NCBI RefSeq assembly: GCF_019703515.2
Contig: NC_059362.1
Span: 45,980,592 to 46,044,591 of the forward strand
Reading direction: 5' to 3'
DNA length: 64,000 nt
Source of the DNA: Myxocyprinus asiaticus
Taxonomy: Eukaryota; Chordata; Actinopteri; Cypriniformes; Catostomidae
Below, piece after piece: positions 29,660 to 42,017 of the stretch. The notes under the pieces are model-generated. The model saw only the letters and a list, made by a program, of their open reading frames with translations. It was not told the DNA's origin and did no database searches. Every line of letters starts with the position of its first letter. Position 1 is the first letter of the stretch. The position numbers and the translations under genes are program-made.

Positions 29660-30907
29660 CACTATATTGCCAAAAGTATTCGCTCACCCATCCAAATAAT
29701 TGAATTCAGGTGTTCCAATCACTTCCATGGCCACAGGTGTATAAAATGAAGCACCTAGGCACGCAGACTGCTTCTACAAACATTTGTGAAAGAATGGGCC
29801 ACTCTCAGGAGCTCAGTGAATTCCAGCGTGGTACTGTGATAGGATGCCACCTGTGCAACAAGTCCAGTCGTGAAATTTCCTCACTACTAAATATTCCACA
29901 GTCAACTGTCAGTGGTATTATAACAAAGTGGAAGAGATTTGGAATGACAGCAACTCAGCCACGAAGTGGTAGGCCACGTAAAATGACAGAGCGGGGTCAG
30001 CGGATGCTGAGGCGCATAGTGCGCAGAGGTCACCAACTTTCTGCAGAGTCAATCGCTACAGACCTCCAAAGTTCATGTGGCCTTCAGATTAGCTCAAGAA
30101 CAGTGCATAGAGAGCTTCATGGAATGGGTTTCCATGTCCGAGCAGCTGCATCCAAGCCATACATCACCAAGTGCAATGCAAAGCGTCGGATGCAGTGGTG
30201 TAAAGCACACCGCCACTGGACTCTAGAGCAGTGGAGACGCGTTCTCTGGAGTGACGAATCACGCTTCTCCATCTGGCAATCTGATGGACGGGTCTGGGTT
30301 TGGTGGTTGCCAGGAGAACGGTACTTGTCTGACTGCATTGTGCCAACTGTGAAGTTTGGTGGAGGGGGGATTATGGTGTGGGGTTGTTTTTCAGGAGCTG
30401 GGCTTGGCCCCTTAGTTCCAGTGAAAGGAACTCTGAATGCTTCAGCATACCAAGAGATTTTGGACAATTCCATGCTCCCAACTTTGTGGGAACAGTTTGG
30501 GGATGGCCCCTTCCTGTTCCAACATGACTGCGCACCAGTGCACAAAGCAAGGTCCATAAAGACATGAATGAGCGAGTTTGGTGTAGAAGAACTTGACTGG
30601 CCTGCACAGAGTCCTGACCTCAACCCGATAGAGCACCTTTGGGATGAATTAGAGCAAAGACTGCAAGCCAGGCCTTCTCGTCCAACATCAGTGTCTGACC
30701 TCACAAATGTGCTTCTGGAAGAATGGTCAAAAATTCCCATAAACACACTCCTAAACCTTTTGGAAAGCCTTCCCAGAAGAGTTGAAGCTGTTATAGCTGC
30801 AAAGGGTGGGCCGATGTCATATTAAACCCTATGGATTAAGAATGGGATGCCACTTAAGTTCATATGCGTCTAAAGGCAGATGAGCGAATACTTTTGGCAA
30901 TATAGTG
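29660..30907 (+). mobile_element. Tc1/mariner element D with short inverted repeats
   Basis: TA flanks (29658-29659, 30908-30909). Terminal repeats are short: 'cactatattgccaaaagtat' and 'atacttttggcaatatagtg'. Length is 1248 bp. It landed in a (TA)n tract. The transposase carries one stop only. Confidence 0.93.
29794..30825 (+). pseudogene. Tc1-family transposase with a single in-frame stop
   Basis: Starts [13 protein letters not shown], with [20 protein letters not shown], the basic motif RSGRPRKMT, and the catalytic residues in [16 protein letters not shown] and PDLNPIEHLWDEL. Thirty-four positions separate the second and third acidic residues. The only lesion seen is a TGA at 30565-30567, between RSIKT and MSEFGVEELDW. 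Relatives have Trp there, so a single TGG-to-TGA change explains it. The C-terminus AAKGGPMSY is intact. Confidence 0.92.
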
Positions 30908-30909
30908 TA

Positions 30910-31935
30910 TATATAGAACTGGATTGCTGACACAATGGTAAGCTGCCTGCAGGAGGTGAAGCTGCCATCTTAGTATGCCCAAACTGCCATAGAGCCGCAA
31001 TGACTGACAGGCGAAAACACCCATTTCACCGTCTCCGACCTCTGAATGTGACAGTTGCATTTTGCCCTCTAGTGACAGTCATGTTTAATGTTTAAATGGC
31101 TCATTATGGATAATATTCGTTATGAGGGAGCAGATATACGCCGATCACAATATCAGCGCATTCACCTGCCCAGGTGTTCAGACTATCAGTGCAGCACAAC
31201 AATCACCAAAGCGGGAAACTGTCCACAAGTTGTAATGTAAATAGGAAAATATGTAATATCTTTTTGTTTAGGGTGACGGTACGTCCTTACCCCCTAAAGG
31301 GACTTTAAAAAAAAAGTCAGACTGGGATTTCTAAATCGCATTAAATGCCCGGGATTTGCCTGTTTCTTTTATAGTGAAGTGCTCTCTGTAGTCATACATG
31401 GATACATGTCATAAATACATGTTTGTTTGCCATTTAAACCTAGTGTATCAGTTTAATTTAAACCAGCTTTGCGTGTGATCGAGGGAGAGAGAGCGCGTGC
31501 TCTTATTCAAGTGGCCTTGAGAAAAAACATAAAACAAGAAACTGAACAAACACTTTGAAGTTCACATTAAATAAGTCTGAAAATGTATGTTTGTATCTTA
31601 CCTCAGTTTCAGTGAACTTGTTTACATTCAGCGGATCTGTTCACAGATGAGGTAGACTGTTTGGTTTAGATGTCATAACTCGCTCGGACTTTCAAGAAAC
31701 AGGAAAATTCCTGACTTTAAATAAATAAATATTTTAATGTATAGGACATTTGCGTTGTAGGGATGTACATGCAGATTTCAGATATAAAATCGGCGATTGA
31801 ATGACTAATGTTTACTCGCTGAAATTAGATGATTTTCTATGAAGTCAATAGGCACATTGGAATGTTTGGGAATAGCAATATGGCGGCGCAGTGGCTTCAC
31901 TGATATGACGTCATGAGCAATCCAGTTCTATATAT
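30910..31935. mobile_element. MITE-like element with 'agaactggattgct' ends
   Basis: The left end 'tatatagaactggattgct' and the right end 'agcaatccagttctatata' are exact inverse copies. The outer flank 'aataatcactgatatata' (29624-29645) and 'tatatatcagtgataataat' (31931-31950) are also inverse, so the true left end may lie beyond the Tc1 at 29660. No transposase is present. Confidence 0.65.
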
Positions 31936-32079
31936 ATCAGTGATAATAATGTCAAGAAAATGAACATCAAGAGACAGAAATGAACTGCAAAATTCTGAAA
32001 ATTCAATGAGAGTATAAAACAGAAGAATCAGAGTAAACATTTTGCACTTTCAAACTTTCTATAGTAAAAATGTATTTTG

Positions 32080-32186
32080 CAAACGTGTGTGTGTGTGTGT
32101 GTGTGTGATCATGAAAACTACAGATGAATTGTAATGCCACAAATGACCAAAAGATGGCTGTAGAGCTCAACTTATTGATGCCCTGG

Positions 32187-32218
<32 letters not shown>

Positions 32219-32740
32219 TCTGCATTGTGAGTTATTGTCCCACCCCCTTCATTTCTGAATGTGTGTTTAGCATTGTGACTGATTTATTTATTTACAAATG
32301 TGAAGAAAAAAAAAAAACTGTTGAGACTAGAACACAGAGAATTTTTGTGTGTGAGTGGGTGTGTATGTTTTGCACTGAGGATGTTTTAGAGTCTCACCCT
32401 GTAATTTTTGACCATGATTTTCTGCATTGTGGCTGATTTATTGATTGTATTTGACAGATTAAAAACAAAATTGCTGTGTTTTTTGGTCTTTCCCATTCAT
32501 TTTTAATGGTCGGTCAGTTTTGACCGTGAATACCAAAGGTGTGGCTTTTTTATATTTTTATTTTTATTTTTATTTTATTTATTTTTTACAACCACTTAGA
32601 CTGATCGAATCAAGCCTTTTTTTATGTTCAGATGGCAAATGGAGGAAAAGTCACCAAGTCTTGTACTGCTCAGATAAAGGAAACCATTTCTATTAAATGA
32701 GGAAATTTTATTTCGGTCAAAAATGACTGAATACCAAACC
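32080..32740. repeat. Second copy of 'cggtcaaaaatgaccg' family with (TG)n tracts
   Basis: Contains 'agatggctgtagagct', (TG)n at 32086-32106 and 32191-32218, 'ctgcattgtggctga', 'cggtcagttttgaccg' (32511-32526) and 'cggtcaaaaatgactg' (32714-32729). The same order of blocks recurs at 62030-62808, so the two are copies of one element. Confidence 0.7.
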
Positions 32741-34264
32741 CCAGATCAATACAAAAAATTCTGAAATTATATTTTTAATATATTTTCAGGACACTTAAAC
32801 ACATTTTACCCCCCAGTTTTCATTAATGCAACTGCCCATAGTTTTCTTTTTTTTTTATGCTGACTTTAATTACAGTAATAGTCCTTTTTTTATGTATTAC
32901 TGTAAAAAAAAAGATGCTGTTGTACAGTAATTTTTATTTTATTTTATTAAAACTAGCAAAAGTGAAAAGCAGTACCAAGGTAGTACTACTTTGATGTACA
33001 AGTATTTCACAATTTAAATAATATATTTTTTCACATTGCGGTAATGAGAATTGAGGCGTAAAATGTGCTTAACTGTCATGAAAATGATGCCACAATGTTG
33101 AAAATAAGCTTAATTTTCCATATGCAAAATACAGTTCTTTATTTGTTTCTTTTAATTTTGGTGCAAAATAGTCATTAATTACAGAGTAGACATTTTCTTG
33201 TCAGGTTTTATGAGAATCACCCATTATATTCAGGATAATTATTGAAGGATCACACATGGTGTAATTTGCATATAGAGAAAACGTTATACTTAAGTATATT
33301 GAGCCAACTGGTAATACTGAGATATGCTGAGGAGTTAACATAAAGCATTTACAGATTACAAATTTGGTCATTTTGGTACATTTTCTGAGCTCTGTTCATT
33401 GTATATGCATGCAGTGTTTATAATTGTGATAAACTGACAGCAGTAGAGACTTTTCCTCATCATTGCCCTTTATGGTTTACTTCTGCTTGCCTTTGACTGG
33501 ATTAGAAGAACAAACTACACCACATTTTGTTTGGCTGTTTTCTGTTTGTTAGTAAAGGTAAGTTTGACCAACTTGGCATGCTGCATGCAAGATTTTGTTC
33601 ATATTTTTGTCCCATTATGTATTTGTGTATGTGTTTTGTTTATTCAATATTTGATCGTCCATTATTTCTCATATTTTCTGTTTCTCTTTCAAATGTCTTT
33701 CCTTCATTTTGAAGTTCAGCACATTTCACATTTGAAGGTGCCTATTCTAGTTCAACCATGATTGTTTGTTTGTGGCTTTTTTTGTCTTTAAAGGTGAAGT
33801 GTGCTCCAGTATAGTGGCACCAAACAATCATACCAACCCGTCTTCCATTGGTCGTCAAACATATAGTCCTGCCCAAAAGTCATCAAGTTGATATATCAGG
33901 CCACACAAACACACACTGAGTGCATTTACATATACACCAATACGCTGATAACTGGGTCAACACAACTGAGTTAAAACATTTTTTTAAATTATTTATCAAT
34001 TATTTAACTGCATATACTAAGTAAATACTATAAAAGATTATTCTGCACTATTCATGCCAATATTTATTTTTTCATTTTTTACTTTAAGCCCCAGCAGAAA
34101 AAAAGTCTTTATAATATATATTGATATTTTGAAACTTTTATCAAAAGGCACATTTTGTTCAGGTCATTTGGTGTAACCGTGAGAAAACGTCTTGATATTC
34201 TTGACTCAAAAATGCATTGTATTTGTAACAAAAAATATTTTACCATGGAAAAATGTGATGTAAA
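32741..34264. other. AT-rich eef1d intron sequence, no gene seen
   Basis: No coding or transposase sequence recognised in this stretch. Confidence 0.45.
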
Positions 34265-35232
34265 TAGTGCTGTCAGTCAATTAAATTTTTTAATCGCGAT
34301 TAATCGCACATTTTGAAAGAGCTGAAATTTTACACTATATATACTTCTTGTCAAAATTCATTTATTTCCATCTTAGGAAAGAAAAGAAAACAATATGTAG
34401 CTTTATTTACATTTTCCAAACAAAGCCTTCAACAATATTAAGACAATGCTCTAAAATATCACCAATTCAAGTAACATTAAACGTTTCCCAAAGTCTAAGT
34501 GGGAGTTTGACTAATTGAACGAACTATTCCCCACATAAGTTGCATATTTACTGCAATGGGCATAAAATCCCTTAAGCTATCATCCTCCACTATATTAATT
34601 TGCCAGTAGACTGGAGCTATCCGCTTTCCTACAGCAATCATGAAGCTGCGTTCATGATTCGCATCAAAGCGGCACACGACGCTGGCTAAACTCACCATGA
34701 AAAGCGCTTGCAAACAAAAACGTCTCATTCTGTGTTTTGGTAATTGTTAAGATTTGGTGTGCTTCTGTGGTAATTAAAACGTGCCTTACATAGGCTGAAA
34801 AATACTTGATTTCTATCTCAAGTCCCATCTGTGCTTGTTTTGTACATCAAATAGTGTTAAGAGCTCCTTTCTCCATCATTTTATCACTGAAAGGGATGCA
34901 CTGTCAGAGATTCTTTTATTTGCTGAGATAACAACCTCCACGGCTCTATCATAGGATAGAGGATATCAACGGTCAACTAGCGTATTAAGACATTTCCGCC
35001 CATGTTATGCTATTTTATGCTTAGCTTGTTGGCTCTACTTGGTAGAAGGGCTCTGGCACTGTGGCGTGTGCGTCAGTGTAATGACTCCGGGTGGACACAT
35101 TATAAAGGTTCCGCCCTTCACACCAGTGTTTATGCTGTATTAACGATAAATGCGTTAATCACGATTAAGAAAAACACGTTAAACTTTTTTAATGAATTGC
35201 ATGTGTTAACGCGTTAATTCTGACAGCTCTAG
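34265..35232. mobile_element. hAT-like non-autonomous element
   Basis: Left end 'atagtgctgtcagtcaatta' and right end 'taattctgacagctctag' are inverse. Just inside both ends lie 'aatcgcgattaatcgc' and 'gcgttaatcacgattaag'. Gene-free interior. Family assignment is from memory of similar fish repeats. Confidence 0.6.
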
Positions 35233-35753
35233 TTTTAAACCTAAAATGAATGATTAAGTTGTGTACACTTGCTTTTTTTCAAGGTGCAAAGAAAGTACTT
35301 TAATACCTTTTTCTTGATGGTTACATCACAATCAATTTTTGTAGAAAATGCTATAAATGTTTTTCAAGAATGTTTGAAACCAAATTGGACACAAAGATTA
35401 CATTTCTACAAACTTGACACATCTTTTAAACTACATTTTAAAAAATTTCTATTTTTTTTTATCACCTAGGATGACCTTATTTGTCAGTGACCCAACCACC
35501 AAAAATTGGCTTATTTAATAATTCCGACAATGCAAGAAAAACGCGTTTGCATGAGATTGGAAATAATTGAGTTATTTTCGGCTTTTGATGTCAAAACATA
35601 AACCGTTATGCGTATTTCAACATGAATAAGTTGCACACTTCACCTTTAATATTTACCTGCTGCTCTGTTATTAATTCTATAGTTCCCTGTCACTCTCCTT
35701 TTCTCCTTTCTCATTGATTTATCTTCCTCTACTTCTGTATTTCTGGACTCAAG

Positions 35754-36634
35754 AAAATGCGCAACAGAAGCACCCGGAATTCTGCTTTGGATCAGTCCAA
35801 TTCTGCTGAAGGCCAGTCGGACCGTACCACCTCCGCCAGCAGCAGGGGGTGTTTGTCCAATGCAGCACTTGAAGGCCTGAAATCGGAGTGCGCTGTGGTG
35901 TGGTTCGACCGTGTCGTGTACGAGCGAGCAGAGAGCATGTACTATATCCGACTTCAGGAGCGTCCGAATGGCACGACTGCTCCCGCGAGCTCTACCATTT
36001 CCTCTCGAAACAAGGAGATGTGTCACCACGGAGACCAAGAGGCCTGTCACCATGTCGATCAGGCCATACGGGTAAATAAACCCGACTTTGACCAAGCCGA
36101 GAGCAATTTTGTGGGACGCTTTCCAAAACAACAGATCCAGTCAGTGACGCCAAGATCTCTTCCACTACAGCCCGCCAGCCACCCCTCCCAGACACCATGC
36201 GATGAGGGCTACCAATCACAAACTCCCACTCCTCGCACGCCAGCTTCAAAACCAATCAATGGCCTTCCTTGCCTGCAGCCGCCCTTAATTGGGGTGTGGC
36301 TACAGAAGCCACTTTTTGATAGAGCGGAGGCGTCTTACTATCAAAACGTGTACGGTCGTAACCAGCTACCAGCCAACAATGAATATTCCAACTCGGAACA
36401 TCGAAATGACATTGTGGCGAATGAATCAAAGCCCGCTGCTATTCGTAGCCAGCAGAATTCTGATGATGTCTCCGCCAATCAAGGAACTGCGCAATACTAT
36501 TTCCTGCATGCAGACAGTGAGAGGGTGTGGCTTGATCACGGACGCTTTGTGGAAGCGGAGACTCGTTTCTACGAAGGAGCTGCAGCAAGATCCGTCAAAA
36601 CGCCGATTAACAATTCTAGCAATTTTTGGAAGAA
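35754..36634 (+). CDS. eef1d: Long-isoform exon of eef1d with four W/Y-AE modules
   Basis: Starts [14 protein letters not shown] at 35757, three bases after an acceptor 'ctcaag'. The donor 'AAGAA|GTATGA' at 36635 leaves two bases that join the single A preceding the canonical ATG, making Lys-Met and keeping frame. Modules: [15 protein letters not shown] (49-63), [11 protein letters not shown] (109-119), [15 protein letters not shown] (181-195) and [15 protein letters not shown] (258-272). A fifth copy, [15 protein letters not shown], is in the next exon. Linkers are Ser/Pro/Gln-rich and probably disordered. If the donor is not used, the frame runs only to a TAA ending at 36692. Confidence 0.85.
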
Positions 36635-39600
36635 GTATGACTCAATCAATAATCTGGAACAAATGCACACATTTCATGCTTTATTTAGTTAACAATTTGC
36701 TTAGTTCAAAAAGTATACAGCAATATGATGTCACTATCGTACCCACTATAGAGCAACAGTCTCATTACAAAAGTAAAAATCACATTCATTTTCTCCATAT
36801 GTAAATTCATTTTAAACGATAACCTTTAAAGACGGATCTACCATGAGTTCGGAGGTTGTCAAACGATAGTATATGCTTCTGTTGAAGCCATCAGTCTACG
36901 TTATTTCATCATCGTGTTTAATAGCACAATTCCTGGTGAAGAACTACACTACCCATAATCCTAAAGAGAAATCCACCAATCAGAGAGTCATGCAAAAGAC
37001 CTCCGCCCACTTCCGTGACGCACTATGAATGATGCAGTTGAGTCGGTCTCCCTACACTCTCAAACTAGTGATGCACCTATATCGATATTTTGCCACTTAC
37101 GTTATTTTGTCATTAGGTCACTGCTGTACTGTGGAATTATGCTTTAAAAATATACAAAGAATGTTCTAACGATAAATAATTTCCATTGAACATGGATCGG
37201 ATCTGTTGAACACATGACAGGCCAACATTTTTAATAGAGCCACAATAAAAGATGAATAGAAGATAAACTAACTATTTGTGATATTACGATTATTGATATG
37301 AAACAAAGGATTATTTTGTACTTCTAAAACATTTTTGCACTTCTGTTTTTGCAGTTTCATACAACAAAACACATGTTTTATTTGTATGTACTATATATTA
37401 TTGAACATTACAAATTCATACTATGCAGAAGTTGGGCAATTACATGGAAATGTCAACCACATTATGGAAAAATCAAGTTTAAATCAAAGGAACAAACCCC
37501 CCTTTTAAATTCTGTATAATATAGTGGTATAATGGATAATGCCGTCCAGACCGCTAGAGGGCGCCGCTTGCTCACACGGCGCTGAATGCAGAAACGCAGC
37601 CTTTTAGGGTTTAGTAATCACGCAAGGCCATATTGCGATTTCAATCTTTATTCAATCAATCATGCAGCATTAATAAATATCATACCAATCTCAGAAGTCA
37701 AAGTCTGCTGGTCTCAAAGCATTTTGGATGGTTTTCCTCATCATGTAGTCTATAGATAAGTGCCGTTTGCACAACTGTCACGTCCGTTTATGATGATTTT
37801 TTCGCATTTATGTGAGAATAAAAATGAAATATTACATGTTCTTAGGAGTGCCAACTCTTCTACATATTGTGGCTATTATTATTTCTGGATTTTGCATTTA
37901 AATTCACAGAGTTTGTAAATAATTTATTTATAAGTCCACCATCGTTTTTTCATATCTGCATTTTCGTACTTATAACCGATTTTACGATGGTTTTAATTTG
38001 GTCAATAATTGGCCGATAAATATCAGCATCTGATATATCGGTGCATCCCTATCTCAAACTACCGAAATATTGGCAAATATCGGAATATTTTGCAATAAAA
38101 TTAAAATATATCATTTCTTTAAACAACTTTAAAGGAGCAATATGTAACATTGACATCAAGGGTTTAAAATGGGTACTGCAGTCCAAATTCAAAATATTGG
38201 AGAGAGGTGTCTCCCCCGCCCCCTCCTCCCCAGACTCGAAGCTCACACGGGTTGCCAGGTTGAGGACACGCAACAGGAACGAGCAAACTGACAATGGCAA
38301 GCGACGTATACGTTTGCAATGTTTTTATTGTTTGCAAATTATAAACTAGCTCATGTGGATTTTTTATAACTCTGTCAATGTTAGCTAGATGTAGCCTATT
38401 GCTTGCTTCCATGGCTGCAGCGCGCTGTGTTTGCCCGCTAACTTGTTTCAAATCTGGCAACCCGGGGTGTCGAAATACTATTGGGAAATGGGCAGTGGGC
38501 GGGATCACACAGGCCAAAATACAAACAGAAATTACGTCCTGGAACGGACATTTCAAAGTAGAATATACTGGCTGTAGCACTGTTTTCGGAGAGCAAGCAT
38601 CTCTGATAACATATTATGATAATTTTATGCTTTAATACTGTAAATATATGACATATTGCTCCTTTAAATTAATGTTTTTAATTCGATAGCGTTGTTCGCA
38701 ATGCTTCATGGGATTTTAGTTAATTCCCTCATTAAAGACGTTACGTACACAGTCTTGTGTCTTTATCTGATTTTCAAATATTTTTGAATCAAATCAACGT
38801 TTGTAATGTTGTGATTCACCTCGAAGCTGGTTGGTTTGGTTCATGGCTTACAGCTCTTTTATGAAGGATTTTATGAAATCCCTATGAAAAAAAATGAATG
38901 GGAAAAATACTTCCGGAACCAAGACGGCTGAAGAAGTGGGTGGGCACTGTCGCGTGCCATTGTAGGTAACATTAAACTTCAAACATTAAAAGAATAGTTC
39001 AACCCAAAATTATATTTTTCCTTTCTTTAGTGTGACACAGATGTGTGCTCTTTTTCATACTGCAAAATAATACAACTTATGTTGTCCACCAGCTTCATGC
39101 CACCTTATATTTTTCTCATGTCGTTCGATGTATTTTCTTGTTTACTACTTTTGTTCCCTTTTTACACTTTCATTCTTGTTGTCTTTTCTCCATTGCGTTG
39201 GCTTGGAAGAGTCATTTGTCTGAATTGAGTTGTGTATTTCTTTTGGTTCTCTTCATTTGCTTGTTTTTGTTTCGTTGATGTTGTTTTGTTACGTTGAATA
39301 ATTTTTGCATGGTTGCATTAACATGGATTGTGGCTATACACTACAGTCCACACACATACTATCATTCTCATCAAGGGCAAAAAGATAGAAAATAACTCAC
39401 ATACTGTAGTCCTTACTAGTTTATTAAATCTCTCTAGTGCCAAATTCCTAAAATGTAAAGTAACTTTTAAGATATTGTTTGTTATAATCTTGCATTCAAG
39501 CACGTAAAGACCACAGTGTTATCGTGATTGTTTTTTTGGGGTTTTTTTACAGGTTTTGCATGTGTTTTTGTTTCAGAATGACTGCAGAGCACTGTTTGGC

Positions 39601-41979
39601 GCAGGAGAGGATCTGGTTCGAGAAGTCACGTTATGATGAAGCAGAACGGCAGTTTTACGAGAAAGTGAATGGACCTACACAGCCCAAAAAGGTAAAACGC
39701 TCATTGCTTTTGTTCGGAATGGCATACTACCATACTACTTGTTTTTGCAGTATGTATACTTACAGAACTGAGTTCTGTCTCTTTCTAAGACATCTCAGGA
39801 CACTGGAGCTAACAGTATTCTTCAGGACATCGCTAGAGCGCGAGAGAACATCCAGAAATCTCTCGCTGGGGTGAGTCGAATGAAAAACCTTCAATTAACT
39901 TCATAGTGGTACATCTAAGTCTCACATACCGAGATGTGGGAATCTTTCAAAGATTTAAAGCCACTAACTTAGCCAACTTTAGCAAATCATGTAACTAGTT
40001 CTTCCTATAAACACGGTTTGTCAACACAAAAACCCTTCTATCCGGGGGGGCCTGGGTAGCTCAGCGAGTATTGACGCACCACACCTGGAGTCGCGAGTTC
40101 GAATCCAGGGTGTTCTGAGTGACTCCAGCCAGGTCTCCTAAGCAACCAAATTGGCCCGGTAGAGTCACATGGGGTAATCTCCTCATGGATGCTATAATGT
40201 GGTTCGCTCTCGGTGGGGCGCATGGTGAGTTGTGCGTGGATGCCGTGGAGAATAGAGTGAAGCCTCCACACGCGCTACGTCTCCGCGGTAACGCGCTCAA
40301 CAAGCCACGTGATAAGATGTGCGGATTGACGGTCTTAGACGCGGAGGCAACTGAGATTCATCCTCCGCCACCCGGATTGAGGCGAGTCACTACGCCACCA
40401 TGAGGACTTCATGAAAGCGCATTGGGAATTGGGCATTCCAAATTGGGGAGAAAAAAGAAAAAAGAAAAACCCTTCTATCCTCTACATTCTCCTTCTCGAT
40501 GTATACTCTTTCCTCATTAATAATCTTTCCTTCAGCTGAAGACAACCATGCAGCCAAGTAGAGGCCCCGCCCATAACATTTCAAACCCCTCCCACATCGC
40601 CGCCCCTGTAAGTGTGTGTGTGAAAACACACACCAAACCAGCTCAAGTTGGTTACTGCGTGAAATGTGTGCATGCACGCATGCTGTTTCAGGATGTTTGA
40701 AAAGAAACCTGTCAGCTATGCATGCGTTCTCATGTGTGTTTGTGTTTTCTTTTGTGTTAGTGTAAATTTGGTACTCCTGTTACGTTAAAAAAAATCAAGG
40801 ATTTGTAACCGCTATATTGATATTTATGTATTTGCTCTAAAAATGGCTTAAAAGGGTGATTTTATTTATTTATTTACTTATTTTTAATCAGAGGGACCAA
40901 ACAGCATTTTGTTGCCAATTTGATTGAAAACTCAATCGCTCAATGTCACCATTTGACAGTCTTTTATGTATTAACATGTTTTAGTGGAAAATATATTAGG
41001 GATGTACCTATATATCGACCACCGATATTTATCGGCCAATTATTAACCAAAATAAAACTATCGGCATAAGCGTCAAGTACCTTGACCAAGTACGCTGACA
41101 TGAAAAACGATGTAAAATTTCATCTCGTTCGATACGGTTTGGTAACTTGCACTAAGCGTGTGATGTTTACAGCGTTTCAAATTTATTTTAACTGGCCCCT
41201 CGTTATGATGCAAATCTAAAACAACCCTAAAAAATCAGGTTTTTGTGGACAGAAGAGGAGCATATTTGAAATGAGGTGCTCATTCAAAGGCTATTGTTAA
41301 CGCGACTTAACAAGTTCTTGCATTTTTCCACCAAAATAAAGGTTAGAGGGTTTAACCAGATCCCATAGCAATGTCGCGTACAAGTTAAGAATAAATTAAA
41401 GAAATATTACTTGTATGTTAATAGAATTAATATTGTTATTATTAGTTATTTAAATACAGTTATACAATATATTTCTGTAATTTCTTAATTAAGTAATAAT
41501 AACATTATTATCATTTAATATTACAATGATAATCCAAAAAATAATGTGTGGAAAAGTGGGCCTCATCACAAAGTGTACAGTCTGATGGATCCTTGACTGA
41601 ATGAACGCACTGAATCAATGTTCATATGATGACGTGTAGCTCGCTACAGATTAACTTTTGCAATATTTTTTTATTAAATAAATGTAAACTTTTAAATGCT
41701 ACTAATATATAATATAAATATAAACAATAAACAATGTACTGTATGTAATATTGTTACCAATTTTCTAAAAAAATTATATTATTATTGGTGGCTGCAAGAG
41801 CTGAATTCTGCAGTAAACACTGGTCTGTAATATAAAGAAACACCTACCAAATTAAATTTAATTTAATTTAATCAATATGAATTTGTAATGTTGTCATAAA
41901 ATGTAAAATATGTGGTTTTTTTGTTTTCTTTAGAACTTCAAAAACAAGAGCAAAATAATGTTATCATGTTTTATATAAA

Positions 41980-42017
<38 letters not shown>

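Noticed and set aside
35646..36131. 161-codon minus-strand frame overlapping the eef1d long exon
   Set aside because: Antisense shadow of a recognised coding exon; it has no recognisable domain.
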